From: Onchidella celtica
Taxonomy: Eukaryota > Mollusca > Gastropoda > Systellommatophora > Onchidiidae
Assembly (NCBI GenBank): GCA_963931925.1
Contig: OZ007569.1
Span: forward strand, 5,213,507 to 5,277,506
Direction of reading: 5' to 3'
DNA length: 64,000 bases
Each line of letters starts with the position of its first letter. Position 1 is the stretch's first letter. Positions 1 through 10,934 of the stretch are shown here, piece after piece. The translations under genes and the position numbers were made by a program. Under the pieces are notes generated by a model that saw only the letters and a program-made list of their open reading frames with translations, had not been told where the DNA came from and did not search any database.

Positions 1-438
1 GCTGGCCGATGAGTCCAATCCAGAGTTGAGTTCCAGATCAACACAAACAGCGAGAGATCGCCAAAGATTTTTAATCTCACGACGCAAGAAGATCCAGGAA
101 GCTCGGGAAGAAACTGAGAAGATTAGAGAAGCCAACATAGACATGGGCCTGAGGTTAGAGCCCATCAAACCATTGCCTCAGGTAAGTTCTGCCTTCAGGA
201 AATCAAACTCATAAAAAGTTCCTGCCAAATTATTATTTGTCAGTACACATTCTCTGCGAATGCATGAATTTATTTGTGAGTCAGCTAGTGACGAAATGAA
301 AAACAGGGCATGCAAAATAAGGAAAGGAGGCAATATCTATCCATCCATCCATCCATCCATCCATCCATCCATCCATCCATCCATCCATCCATCCATCCAT
401 CCATCCATCCATCCATCCATCCGTCCGTCCGTCCGTCC

Positions 439-519
<81 letters not shown>

Positions 520-2936
520 TCTATCTTTTTCACAAGTTTTGTAATAGTAAAAGCATAATTTTTCTACACAAACTATTTGTCCTGTTCAGTACGACGGTTT
601 AATTTGACTCATTTGACATTGATGATAGTAACTGGCCGTTTCTCTTTTTGCTGCCCATTCAATGCAGTTCTTCAGTTATTATTGTTGATTTTCTAGCCAC
701 CAGAGAGACATCAAATTCAACGCATGCGTACCAGGCCCTCCTTGTCTAAGCATCCGACCACACCGGCCAGTTCAGTGGGCAGCAAGGCAGAGTTTTCCTA
801 CCTGAACTCGCACGATGACCTGTCAGATGTGGAGCTGACCAGGCGCAGTATTGGCATGCTGGTCAAGGATACACTCTTTCAGGCTGGTCTAAGCAACACG
901 ACAAATGTCCAATGTCCAGTCAGCAATCTGGAGTTTCCTGAAATCTCGGGCAGTGCCAAGCGGAAAGCTTTGGGAACAACCCCAGGCGTGGCTTCCAAAG
1001 GAAATCTCGGGGATCTGAAGATGGTCACCTTCGCTGAAGGTCTGCCAGTCATTAAAGGTAACGGCATTCCCGTAGTTGGCATGAAAAACGTAGATGCTGT
1101 CTCTCCTTCTTCCTCTTCCTTTCCGCAATCCCATTCTAAACCTTCATAGACACGAAACGGTGAGGAAATTTCCACAACTGCAGCTGCTCCAACGTCAAGT
1201 GGAGGAAATGCTCAAGCTGAGAATGATTATCTGCACCTACCCTGGTCCGTTCCCCTGATGAACCGATCTCTAACCAGCTTGACGCCAAAGTCCAAAATGT
1301 ATGAACCGATGGCACTGCCCAAGATCGACATCGTGTCAGAGATCTATGATGAACTGATCGTGAAGACAATACAGAATTACCTAATGGCAGAGGGATACGG
1401 CCCTGAAAAGTTCCATCAGCTCCGCCAGACAGTGCTCTCCAGGCTGACTGCGACTTATCCTCACTTGGTCAAACATAAGGTGTGTAAAATAACCTAAGGT
1501 GTGCAGTGAATGCAGTGGGTCGATACTAATAGTCCAAACGATTCCCAGGTATACTTAGGCTGACCTGTCTGAAGCAATCATGAGAATTCGATCTTTGTTT
1601 TAGGAGAGGTCGCTGCTGCCATTGGCATTGATGCCTCCTTTTTTCTTGTTGATTTTCTTGTTTTCTGTCTTGTTTTCTGTCTTGTTTTCTGTCTTGTTTT
1701 CTGTCTTGTTTTCTGTCTTGTTTTCTGTCTTGTTTTCTGTCTTGTTTTCTGTCTTGTTTTCTGTCTTGTTTTCTGTCTTGTTTTCTGTCTTGTTTTCTGT
1801 CTTGTTTTCTGTCTTGTTTTCTGTCTTGTTTTCTGTCTTGTTTTCTGTCTTGTTTTCTGTCTTGTTTTCTGTCTTGTTTTCTGTCTTGTTTTCTGTCTTG
1901 TTTTCTGTCTTGTTTTCTGTCTTGTTTTCTGTCTTGTTTTCTGTCTTGTTTTCTGTCTTGTTTTCTGTCTTGTTTTCTGTCTTGTTTTCTGTCTTGTTTT
2001 CTGTCTTGTTTTCTGTCGTGGTCCTGTTCTTGGCTTTCCTAGCCCTCAAAAGGGCATGCAATCATATTACCTCTCCCTTTTATATTCTGCTTTGATCACT
2101 CCCGCACTTCTTGGGAGTAAGATGTACAATTTCGATCTTTCACATGTTTATTCATATGTGCGCCCCAAATCGTCCCTATGTTTAAAATTCTTTGATTGCT
2201 ATCCTAAGATAATATTGTCATACGTAACTAACCTAAACCTGTCTTTGTTCAACCGGGTCAGTTTTATCATGGAAGGAGGTAAATGTGATTTCTTTTTTTA
2301 AATTGTCCGTTTTATGATAATACTGTTTTAGCAGGTCAAAATACGAATCAATTGAAAACCAAATACGATGCCATTAAATGCCAAAGCCAGTCTCATTCTT
2401 CAGCGGGAAACTATTGTCTAAATCATCTCTGGTGCCAGATGAGCTTTTGCTTTATCTGTCAATTGAAGTTCGTGGCACTTCTAGCTTTCTTGTGCATCGT
2501 AAGTTTGGGGCCACCAGTTTTATTTTAAAAATAAAGTAGATTTTTTGGCCAGAATTTCAGAGTATTATGGATCTGGAAAAGACGAACATGATGGACTCAT
2601 GGAAGAATTATGTCAGTAAGTTATCTCTCTCTAACACCAAACTGGCCTTTCTCCCTGCCATCCTGCTCTGAATCTCTGTCTATCTGATATTGCTGCTTAC
2701 ATGGTCATTCAATGCATAAACTTCAGTGTTGGAATAATATCGATGGATAATGATGGCATCTACACTTTTTAGAGCCTCTACGCCTAATTAACGATTCATT
2801 TCTCATTTCAGGCATGGCACCACGGCCACTGGGGAAGAGAAGAGCTCGATACACCCGAGGCGGGTCACGAGGTGTCCCAGTTACCAACCGTCCAGGAGGA
2901 AGGCGTAGTCAAACCCCTCAGCCGGGCAAAGCATAG
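1..2936 (+). CDS. Unrecognised multi-exon gene, 3' part (five exons)
   Basis: The gene enters from the left edge. Exons that keep one frame are: 1-181 (frame from base 2, donor GTAAGT), 697-1057 (acceptor TTTTCTAG, donor GTAACG), 1184-1479 (acceptor CTGCAG, donor GTGTGT), 2561-2615 (donor GTAAGT) and 2812-2936 (acceptor CATTTCAG, stop TAG). Phases agree at every junction. About 336 residues are visible. The first exon is a charged helix-rich stretch ([20 protein letters not shown]). The third carries a helical segment ([17 protein letters not shown]). The last is a basic, Gly/Arg/Pro-rich tail ending PGKA. I do not recognise the family. The third exon could instead begin at 1150 after CTTCATAG, but that is phase 0 and does not match the phase-1 donor at 1057. 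The 1479-2561 intron holds a 12-bp minisatellite. A candidate AATAAA lies at 3797-3802. Confidence 0.72.
335..526. repeat. Compound tetranucleotide microsatellite
   Basis: Runs of CCAT change to CCGT, then CTGT, then CTAT, all in one register. This looks like stepwise point mutation spreading through one array. It lies in an intron of the left-edge gene; the short open frames across it are artefacts. Confidence 0.95.
1656..2017. repeat. 12-bp minisatellite (TTGTTTTCTGTC)n
   Basis: About 30 almost identical 12-bp units lie inside the 1479-2561 intron. Because 12 is a multiple of 3, both strands stay open (157 codons on +, 153 on -), giving Phe-Ser-Val-Leu and Lys-Thr-Glu-Asn repeats. I treat both as non-coding. 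The arrangement is head to tail with very little divergence, so the array is recent or being homogenised. Confidence 0.95.
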
Positions 2937-2961
2937 AAGTAAGAAGTACATAGAAGAGTAA
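2932..2961 (-). repeat. Left arm of a 30-bp inverted repeat (partner 5421-5450)
   Basis: The reverse complement of 2932-2961 matches 5421-5450 with one difference. On this strand an ATGGCGGCGCCCGC motif (minus ATG at 3011) lies 50 bases upstream. At the other copy ATGGCGGCCCCCGC lies 39 bases upstream. Both ATGGCGGC motifs are preceded by AAA or AAG, fitting the YY1 core AANATGGCGGC. Confidence 0.7.
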
Positions 2962-3199
2962 CGCTAAGCTCTTCAGCAGAGAAAACTTCAATACTCCGCG
3001 GGCGCCGCCATTTTCTGTCGATGTAGGTCATAACGTAGTGACGGGAAGCGCCAAATGTAAACAAGCGAAGTACGCTCGTCGAGTCACTGCTAATTTTGTT
3101 TATGTTTATTTTCACTGCTGCATCTCTACCGGCGCTAGAATTATTTCACCAGCTCTTACAATCTTTAGTGACAGTTTTAAGTTTGATTTTGCGTTTTGG

Positions 3200-3720
3200 A
3201 AGTGGTTAATCAGCGTTCTTTACCCTAGCAGAAGTCACTGCCAGGTCGTTTGTTTCTGTTGCCTTAGTAAGTTAGGGCCTATATCGTATACACCCAGTCT
3301 CATATTATGATGGTTTCGTGTCTCTTTTCATTACTTGCACCAGCGTAGTTATGAGTTTGATAGTAAGATCTTAATCTAGAAGAGGCGTGTCTAGCGTTCT
3401 TTACCCTAGCAGACCGCATGTCAGGTCACACTCCCATGTTTGCTCATGCATCATTGATCATTGTTAATTGTTTTCTGTAATAAGTCTTTGTATCCACTCC
3501 CATTGAATACATGTAGTTTCATGCGTCCTTTCACCACTTGCATCAGTGTAGTTTGATTTTAATTGCTACTGTGCTAGATCTAAATCAGATGATGTAGCTC
3601 CAGAAGTGGTGGCATTCTTCTTTCCTCTAGCAGACTGCACTTGTCAGCTCACACCTCCACCTTGGTCATTGCTATGCATCATTGATCATTGTTGCTTGTT
3701 TACTGTAATACATGTAATAT
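3200..3720. repeat. Degenerate tandem triplication, period about 180-220 bp
   Basis: Three related blocks begin near 3209, 3390 and 3609. Each has a TTCTTTACCCTAGCAGA-like start followed by a GTCAGGTCACAC-like stretch. The second and third also share GCATCATTGATCATTGTT and CTGTAATA. The copies are diverged and indel-rich. No open frame is supported in 2937-5340 apart from this; the remainder is AT-rich spacer. Confidence 0.6.
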
Positions 3721-5378
3721 TACATCTATCCAGTTCTCTACAAATTTCCTGGTTCTTTTCTGAAAGGATAACGGGTAGGCATAATTATATAATGTAAATA
3801 AATTTGGACTCAGGATATTCTTGGCTGTGTGGTCGGGATGCAAAGAACTCTATGGGAAAGATTTAACGCTCAACATGATGGACAATGTACCTAAGCTTTT
3901 TATGAACATTGGTACCCTGAATAAAAGAGTGGTCCAACTCCACCATTGTTGGAAGCTGAAATCTTATGAATTGTACAGCAGCTTGTACTTTGTAGTAGAA
4001 AACAGCTATAAGTTCCTCATGATAAAATAAGTAATTATTTCAGGTATCAAAAGTGTTTTTTTAAAAATGTATTTCAAGTGATTGGTTGTTTATAGACAAT
4101 CAAACCTCCCCTTACATTCAAATAGCCTATAATCAAGATGTTATGAAACATTTTTATTTTTACAACAGACAATCATGTGCCATGTGAATATTAACAGAAA
4201 CTAAAAAATGATGACATCAATAACAGTAACAAACATTTGAAATTTCTTTCTCATTATCATCTTTAAAAAAGGAAAAACATGCTATTTCAATTTCTGAAAG
4301 AAAACTTAAGGGTGAACTCTGTATGACTGGAACTGGGATTTAATGGCAGACTTAAAAGAGAGTATTAATTTTCTGTGACTGATTTCCAAAATTTCTTATA
4401 ATGCTGACAGGGGGCACAAGAGTGATTATGAGGGAAGAGGCGCAGAGTTGAAAATAGTATCAGTGAATAATGAATTTGCATTAAAGCTGTCTTGTCTTGG
4501 TGAAGAGATACTTGATAAAGTTGTTTAATTTGTGTGTGTGTGTGTCAATTCTGTCAACAGGGTTAATTTGGTAAATCTTCAGTTGTACTTGATCTATTGG
4601 TCTGTTTCTTGGTGTGAAATTTCCTATCTGGTTGAGATAATAATCCTCAACATTCCTTTTTTTTTAAATTGCATTAATGGCACCCTATTTGGTGGGCTGA
4701 TTAGTCTAATGACTCAAGTAAGTCCAAGTACTTACACTACAACTTAGTCCGTGCTTTTACTACAGCAGACAAAATTATCGTTTTTAAAAGAATGAACAAT
4801 TTCAGCTTTTGTGGTGATTAATTGTAATTGTTAGTTTTTTAATGTCATGATCTTAAATACCATCGAAGACACCGTAATAATCACTCTTATCATCGATAGT
4901 GTGGGCTATGAAAGTGGTTGTAATCCACTTCAGTACCCCACCTTTTCCTAAACTGAAATCATGCGTCCATTGTTGTCATAGCACATATATACAGGTAATG
5001 AAAGGGTATTCTAAATCCTGGGTAAATTATTAGTATCTGGGTATATTTTAGAATTATTTCATCTCCGAAGTCTATCAATTATTCTACTTTTGGGTGCAGA
5101 CAAGAGAGATTGAGAAAGAGAGAGAAAGCGGTTAGGGCGGGGGTAGCTTTCCAATCGATCTAGATCTAGAACGAAGGATCAGGTTATCATTGTTTAGAAA
5201 TTATTCCATGAGGATAGTAAGAACTCAGATCCCTATGAATTTTATCGTTCAGTCGGTTTCATTGCCATGCCTTTCCATTTCCCCCTCCCCTTGTGCTACT
5301 GCTACTATTGCTAGTGTAGGTGACTGCTCGCTCGGTTCACGGCGCAGTGGGATCACCCACTTGCCCTACACTGGCACC

Positions 5379-5389
5379 AAGATGGCGGC
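5379..5389 (+). promoter_or_regulatory. YY1-like initiator motif AAGATGGCGGC
   Basis: An exact match to the AANATGGCGGC consensus lies in a locally GC-rich stretch just upstream of the 5.46-5.83 kb coding exon. It could mark a transcription start for that gene. Part of the surrounding sequence recurs inverted near 2932-3014, so it could also be part of a dispersed repeat. Confidence 0.35.
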
Positions 5390-5458
5390 CCCCGCATTGA
5401 CGAATACCGGATCCCCGTGCTTACTCTTCTATGTACTTCCTACTTCTATGGGGCAAAG

Positions 5459-5830
5459 TCCAACCCGATCCGGCCTGGGCGAACCTTTGCCGAGCGCGGA
5501 CTATCATCTTTTGAGTACAATCACAACTTGCGTCCTTTTACGAGTCCTTACTACACCGCTCCTCTTGAGGGAGCCTACATGACACCGCCCTCTCTCATGT
5601 CCATTGACGGGCGTACAATGACTATCACACCTAGAGATGACCCACGCTTTCGTTACAAAATGACCAGTGCTGCCTCAGCTTCTTTTAGTCCATTCAATCT
5701 TCAGTATCAGAACCTTCCCTTTGCACCAAAGGAAGAAGGAGAAAGACAGGAGAAAGTCAATGCTGAGGAAATGAAAAAGACGAAGTCACCGAAACCATTT
5801 GTGATACCCGGAAGTGAAGATGAACAGTGA
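5459..5830 (+). CDS. Unrecognised protein, likely terminal coding exon
   Basis: This frame is open well upstream of 5459 and ends in TGA at 5828-5830. The translation reads like real protein: aromatic and Pro-rich (FEYNHNLRPFTSPYYTAP, DDPRFRYKMTSAASASFSPF) with a charged Lys/Glu tail ending PGSEDEQ. There is no in-frame ATG before 5578, so the exon is probably entered by splicing. The best acceptor seen is the pyrimidine-rich run ending GGGGCAAAG at 5458 (phase 0). That run is itself one arm of the 30-bp inverted repeat, so the acceptor may be repeat-derived. The +1 frame starting ATGGCGGCC at 5382 is also open for over 60 codons but is less protein-like. I do not recognise the family; short Pro/Tyr-rich composition of this kind is common in axonemal microtubule inner proteins, which is only a hint. 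Confidence 0.55.
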   Translation, partial: SNPIRPGRTFAERGLSSFEYNHNLRPFTSPYYTAPLEGAYMTPPSLMSIDGRTMTITPRDDPRFRYKMTSAASASFSPFNLQYQNLPFAPKEEGERQEKVNAEEMKKTKSPKPFVIPGSEDEQ

Positions 5831-6926
5831 GAGGAATCAACTACGGCACGGCTTTGATGGGTTTGCGCGGGACTTCAGCATGCTGCACGTAGTGGCACAC
5901 TCAACTTTCGGTCTTGATGAAGGCATTTTTTCAACAACGTAGCTCAGTCAGTCTTCATTTGTCTTGGAGGCAGTTTTATAATCCGATGGAACAGTGTTAG
6001 GGACGCATATTCTAATTACAAAGCCAAATAGAGAAATACTGCAGTGTGTCCACTGTTCAACAATGGCTTATAATGTAAAATACCACACGCCGCTAACAAA
6101 AACCCAAAACCAATCAGATGAGTGACGAAGTTGTGTGCACATGGTGTACTCACTGAAACCCTGAAACTCATGTGCGTTTATTCTCACAAACAAACTGCCT
6201 TTCTTCCCATATTAGTATCAAAATGTTTGGCCAGACCCAATTCGCATTGTGTACTTTTCAAATAATTTATTGCTTTAACTGAATATTGTGGTCTTATGTT
6301 AAAGAGAGAAAAATGTCCTTATATTTAAGGTCTGCATCAAGGAACTGCATAGTGACATGTCAAGACGATACAGGCCCTTAAATTCATTATTACTTTATTC
6401 TAAACCGACATTTCTGTGTTTTTCTAGCCATATTTTATCTTAAACGGATGTCTATTATTTCCTCTATTATTTTCAATGTTGTTACCGTATCGTATGCTGA
6501 CATTTTTATCGACACTAAACTAAACTGATATTTTTATTTATCCTAAGCCGGTTTTTTGCTGTTTCTATCATTTCGTCAATCCGGTTCAGCTTAAATTTGG
6601 TTTTTTTTTTCATTGTTCGTTTTCGTCCATAAAATTAGGATAACTTTATTTGTCGCAAGTTTCTCACGGCAAATTAAGACTCTTTTACGATTCTGCACGA
6701 TCCTGGAATGGAACATTTAGATTTATGTCAATGATATTTTCTGAGTAGTTACGACCTTTACAAATCACGGCGGAAAGAAGCATAATCATAATTTTTTAAA
6801 AGCGTTTAAAATAAGTGCTGCTGTTGGTGCAGACCCTTTTATTGTAACTTGTCATAAACACATATTCAGTGATGATGCAGCATCCAAAGTTCAGTTGGAA
6901 GACTATGAGGACATCCATCCAAAGCC

Positions 6927-7289
6927 ACAGACTAATAAATTAACCAGACTTGAAACACGAGCTTCGGGCTGTGTCGTTTTTTACGGAATTTCCCGAGCGG
7001 CGACTGTATAACCAATATGGCCGCCGCTCGGGAAATTCCGATTCTAGTTCTATCTGCAGTAGAAACTTCTTTTCATTTGTCAAGATTGGTTGTACATGAA
7101 TTAATTTCTTGGTGCGCAACCAAACTTCCGCGTTCAGTAGGCGCGTCAAAATGATGTCATTCAAAATTGTAGCTATGCTGAAGCGTCGGTCGTAAACGTA
7201 AACCTAATATGGCGGATGGTTCATGACCTTTCGCTGTTTTGTGACGTCATACAATGGGATCATCCAGTCTGGTTAATTTATTAGTCTGT
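6927..7289. mobile_element. MITE with 24-bp perfect TIRs and 10-bp target duplication
   Basis: The ends 6927-6950 (ACAGACTAATAAATTAACC...) and 7266-7289 are exact reverse complements. Flanks 6917-6926 (ATCCAAAGCC) and 7290-7299 (ATCCAAAGCA) form a 10-bp duplication with one mismatch, a length fitting Mutator-like elements. Inside is a second inverted repeat: 6985-7003 pairs with 7022-7040 around GAATTTCCCGAGCGGCG. An ATGGCGG motif and a TGACGTCA CRE-like palindrome lie near 7210 and 7241. Confidence 0.8.
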
Positions 7290-7297
7290 ATCCAAAG

Positions 7298-7608
7298 CAG
7301 TGTCTCTCAAAGTGGAGCGTGGCAATATTTTGGTGTGGCGCTGGAATTCAGCATGGGGCGTGTTGCTTTTTTATAATAATCTTAATTTAATAGTGTAGAC
7401 TCTACTTTAACTTATTTGTATGGACTCGACACATGAAATGAAGTTTTAATGAAAAGTTCTTTTGAATGTATAATACTTCAAAAATATTTGTTGAATCTGT
7501 TTATTTATTATACTGTATACAAACTTTGTCTGATCATGGTGGAGGGCATATGTTTTTTGGAAAATCAAAGTGGAACGTGGACCAAAAAGGTTGAGAACCA
7601 CCCACTGA
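7298..7608. mobile_element. hAT-like non-autonomous element
   Basis: The right end reads GGTTGAGAACCACCCACTG, the reverse complement of the CAGTG...GGTTCTCAACC end widespread in hAT/Charlie-type MITEs. The left end begins CAGTGTCTCTCAAAG. The body near 7550-7585 resembles 28730-28760 in inverted orientation (CCCACTTCAATTTTCC against TCCACTTTGATTTTCC). Target duplication is not clean. Confidence 0.45.
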
Positions 7609-8452
7609 TCTAGAAGTCTCACTGTCCGAGGGGTGGGGATGGGGTGCGGGTGGGGGCCGTGAGGGAATCCGGTAAAGTGTCGTCCATGAGTAGAGTTTAT
7701 GGAAAAATATAACAAAAAAGAACTGTCCCTACAGAAACACTTCCTTTAAATAATGACAATCACAAATCTGTCATAGAGATACATGTTCACTCTGTGTTAG
7801 AAACTGGGTATCTCAGGATTCATTCTTTTCCTATCAGTAGGGAAGATTAGGGGGAAATCGTGTAGAAATAATAGTAAAGCACTAAACACTAAGTACTGCA
7901 CAGCGAATGACGAGCCAACAGAAACTAGATACTAGATGTAGGCCTAGGTCGACAGATGTGAAAAATAAAATGTCGAAAACGTAATTCTTCGGGCAACTGT
8001 TGATTTTCATAAACCTGGCAGTAAATCTGGAATAATGGATCTTATGTTTTTATTTCCTGTATATTTTAGAGATTTAAATTTCAAAATTTCATTTTTAAAA
8101 GAAATGCAGGTTGTATGAAATTAACTGTTTCATCAATTAGCAAAAGAAACTTCTCGTCAGCCAACTCATTCCTGTAGATTCCCTGTCCTTGGTTTCATCG
8201 CCGCCTACAGGTGGTGTCTTCTATGTCTTTCTCAGGTCACCACGGGTGCACATGGTGAATAAAATATTTATTTATCATTCAAGATTAATATCATTATTCA
8301 GATATCAATATTCATAGTGAAAAACCAATACTTGCTGATAAGATGTATTATTCGTTTATTTAGTTATTATGTATTTAGTCAAATGATCCATGTCATTTTT
8401 AAGATAACATGATTTCTTTGTACATATTATTTAATATTTAAGCTTTGTGTAC

Positions 8453-9634
8453 TGTCACAAATCCCAGACTGGGAGATGTAATAGTTTATGACAGGACAAC
8501 AATCACGAACAAACGAGTTTAACACTTAACAGAACAATCCATCAGACTCACACATTTATTAAACATAATTATACAGGTAATAGCGCAATTACATACATTA
8601 TATTATTGAAATCAACTGCCGTACAACGGCCTTATTCTCACACACACTCTCCCTCGGATCCACAATCCGGTAGTTACTCCTAAAGGCACTTCGGCCTCAG
8701 CCTCTCCCCTCAGGGTCTTAATAGCCCATTAATAATTTACTGGCACCGCAGTCTCTCAATATCACCTTCCTATTGTCATACGCCTTAGCATTCCCCTAGC
8801 ACCTCAGCAGGGCAATAACACATTATCATTTCAATAGACATTATCATTTCAATAGTACATTCTCCCCTCAACATGGCAATAGGGCATTATCACATTCACG
8901 CTCATATCTACGTCCCTGTCCGTGGCCTGACTGCCACGACTTTATGTGCCTCTACTGTCCTGCACTGACAGCCTCACTTCTCGCCTATGTGTGGCCTCCG
9001 GCCCTATGCTGGCCTATCCCCTGTGCTCATCGAGGTGGCTCTGCGGCCCGTCCTCGACACCTACAAGAATAACATTACATTGGTATAATACCCTACCATT
9101 TCTATTCACTCCACCTCTCCTTACAACCCATGAAGCGTACACACACTAGTTCACCTTTCACTCACCACACATCTTACGGTAACACACCTCTATCGGAGTA
9201 CACACTACTCACTCGCGCTACAAATCCATGAACTCACTTTCATCTATCGCTCATGGCGCACATTGCTATATCCAATATCAAGGACTTCCACCTTCCTCAC
9301 ATATACTTATTTACATCATGGTAATAGACGAATATAATATAATACATCAATCATAATAATCAATCAACGTTCTACATACCAGTCATCACTGGAAAGACTC
9401 TCTCACTAGTCTTCTCGACTGCTCCCCTTATGTCTGCCCGATGGGCTCTTATTCACAGGTCCGTTCCGTAGGACCTTCTAACTTGCAGTGATAGTAATAC
9501 AGCGCTTTCGCCTCATTCAGACCCCTCCCACTACTCACAACAGCACGCTTAACTTACTTGTCTACCGTGAGCCTTTCTTACTCTACACCCGCTCTGTAGC
9601 AATCCCCTTAATTGCACTCACTCCACTCGTGACA
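8453..9634. mobile_element. Solo LTR, copy 1 (family shared with 56234-57396)
   Basis: The unit runs TGTCACAAATCCC...CTCGTGACA, with TG/CA ends and a 6-bp terminal inverted repeat TGTCAC/GTGACA. It is flanked by perfect 5-bp duplications TGTAC at 8448-8452 and 9635-9639. It matches 56234-57396 in reverse complement over its whole length. No internal retroelement genes are next to either copy, so both are best read as solo LTRs left by recombination. The open frame at 8946-9149 is conserved in both copies only because the DNA is. Transcriptional orientation is unresolved. Confidence 0.85.
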
Positions 9635-10269
9635 TGTACATTCTAATTTATATTTATATATAATTATGTAAATTTATACATTACATAATTTATTACTTTT
9701 TTATGCACTTAGTCTGAACTGTGTGAGAACCGAGGTCCTGAATTTTCAGATTTTTTTGTTTTGTAAAGTGCACAGTTCAGGAATCTTGGGGAGGGGACAC
9801 GGAGATGACTTCAGGTTGATATTTTTACCTGTGATCTGGTTGACAGTTATCTCCTAGTGTTTGTTTGTTTGTCCTGGTAAATTTTCGGTACCCTCGTGCC
9901 GCATCTGACGGCAGAAGCGAGCTGTGATAAAACTGTAATAAATTTTCATTTTCATCCTCATGAATGAATATGGAAAAATGTAACATTTTGTACAATTGAT
10001 AGTGATTTGAAAGTGGAGAATTCTAGACGTACACTTGTTACTTTAAGTGAACAATGTACATTTTCGTAATGTGTAAATACGTTGTGTCAATAAAACAGAA
10101 AACATTGAGTTATTTGTGACCCTTCCTGTGTATGTGTAAGTGTGCAAAAGCTTGTGTGCGGGCCTGCGTGAGTATGAGAAGAAAGTAAATATTATTTTTC
10201 AATAAAAAACAAAACCAAAACGCTTTATTGCAAAGAAGTGCTTCGTAGGTACACCGTCCATTTGGACTA

Positions 10270-10466
10270 AGGGTAGCCACACAAAGGCCACCGAATTCGG
10301 TCACCGAGCCACTAGGCGCTTTAGACGAGAAGAATTGCACTATATAAACGAACCGAATCTAGGTGGGCTCTGTGTGCAGTTGTTGAAATTATATAGTGCA
10401 ATTCTTCTCACCTAAAGCGCCTAGTGGCTCGGTGACCGAATTCGGTGGCCTTTGTGTGGCTACCCT
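10270..10466. mobile_element. Foldback element with about 76-bp arms
   Basis: 10270-10345 (AGGGTAGCCACACAAAGG...) pairs with 10389-10466, with two mismatches next to each other and a loop of about 43 bases. The arms contain the nested palindrome CCGAATTCGG. Directly right is a TTAGGGTTAGGTTAGGG run, resembling telomeric repeat. No clear target duplication was found. The inverted arms explain the short minus-strand frame at 10110-10340. Confidence 0.75.
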
Positions 10467-10934
10467 AAGATTAGGGTTAGGTTAGGGCAGAGTTGTCTGG
10501 GTTGACGCCTGGAAATAACTTTTGTTGTTTTTTTTTCTTTGGGGTGGGGGGGGGGGCATAACCCTGACACACAGAGGCAGCTCTGCTAATAGAAAATCCA
10601 TTTTACAGTGATCCTTTCGAAGCACTTCCTTAATGTAAAGGGAATGGACTCGACGTGTTAATGGAAGACGAAAAAAGGTATTGGGGAAGGAAGCGCATAT
10701 CCGTACAATATGTTATACACTTCCACTGGGGGATGTAATGATTTCAACTAACGTCCAGAATACAAATACAGTCTGTAAAACAAAAACAACAAAAAGAGCA
10801 TTGTAAGAGGTAGTGTATGAGTATGGGGATTACGACAATAAATAAGGGGGATTTCTTAGGTCACTGTTGAAGAAAACTTTGGTCAGAAAAGAATGCAATT
10901 GATGGCGATTTTATTTTTCTTCTAAGTAAAATGA

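Noticed and set aside
335..526. CRISPR-like array
   Set aside because: Simple tetranucleotide repeat without spacers, in a eukaryotic intron.
1150..1183. Alternative exon start at 1150 after CTTCATAG
   Set aside because: Open in frame but phase 0, while the only good upstream donor (1057/1058) is phase 1; CTGCAG at 1183 matches the phase.
1600..2095. Long open frames on both strands (Lys-Thr-Glu-Asn and Phe-Ser-Val-Leu repeats)
   Set aside because: Pure consequence of a 12-bp tandem array inside an intron; no splice-consistent or non-repeat coding context.
8946..9149. Frame conserved with 56708-56911
   Set aside because: Conserved only because both are copies of the same LTR; no start or regulatory context.
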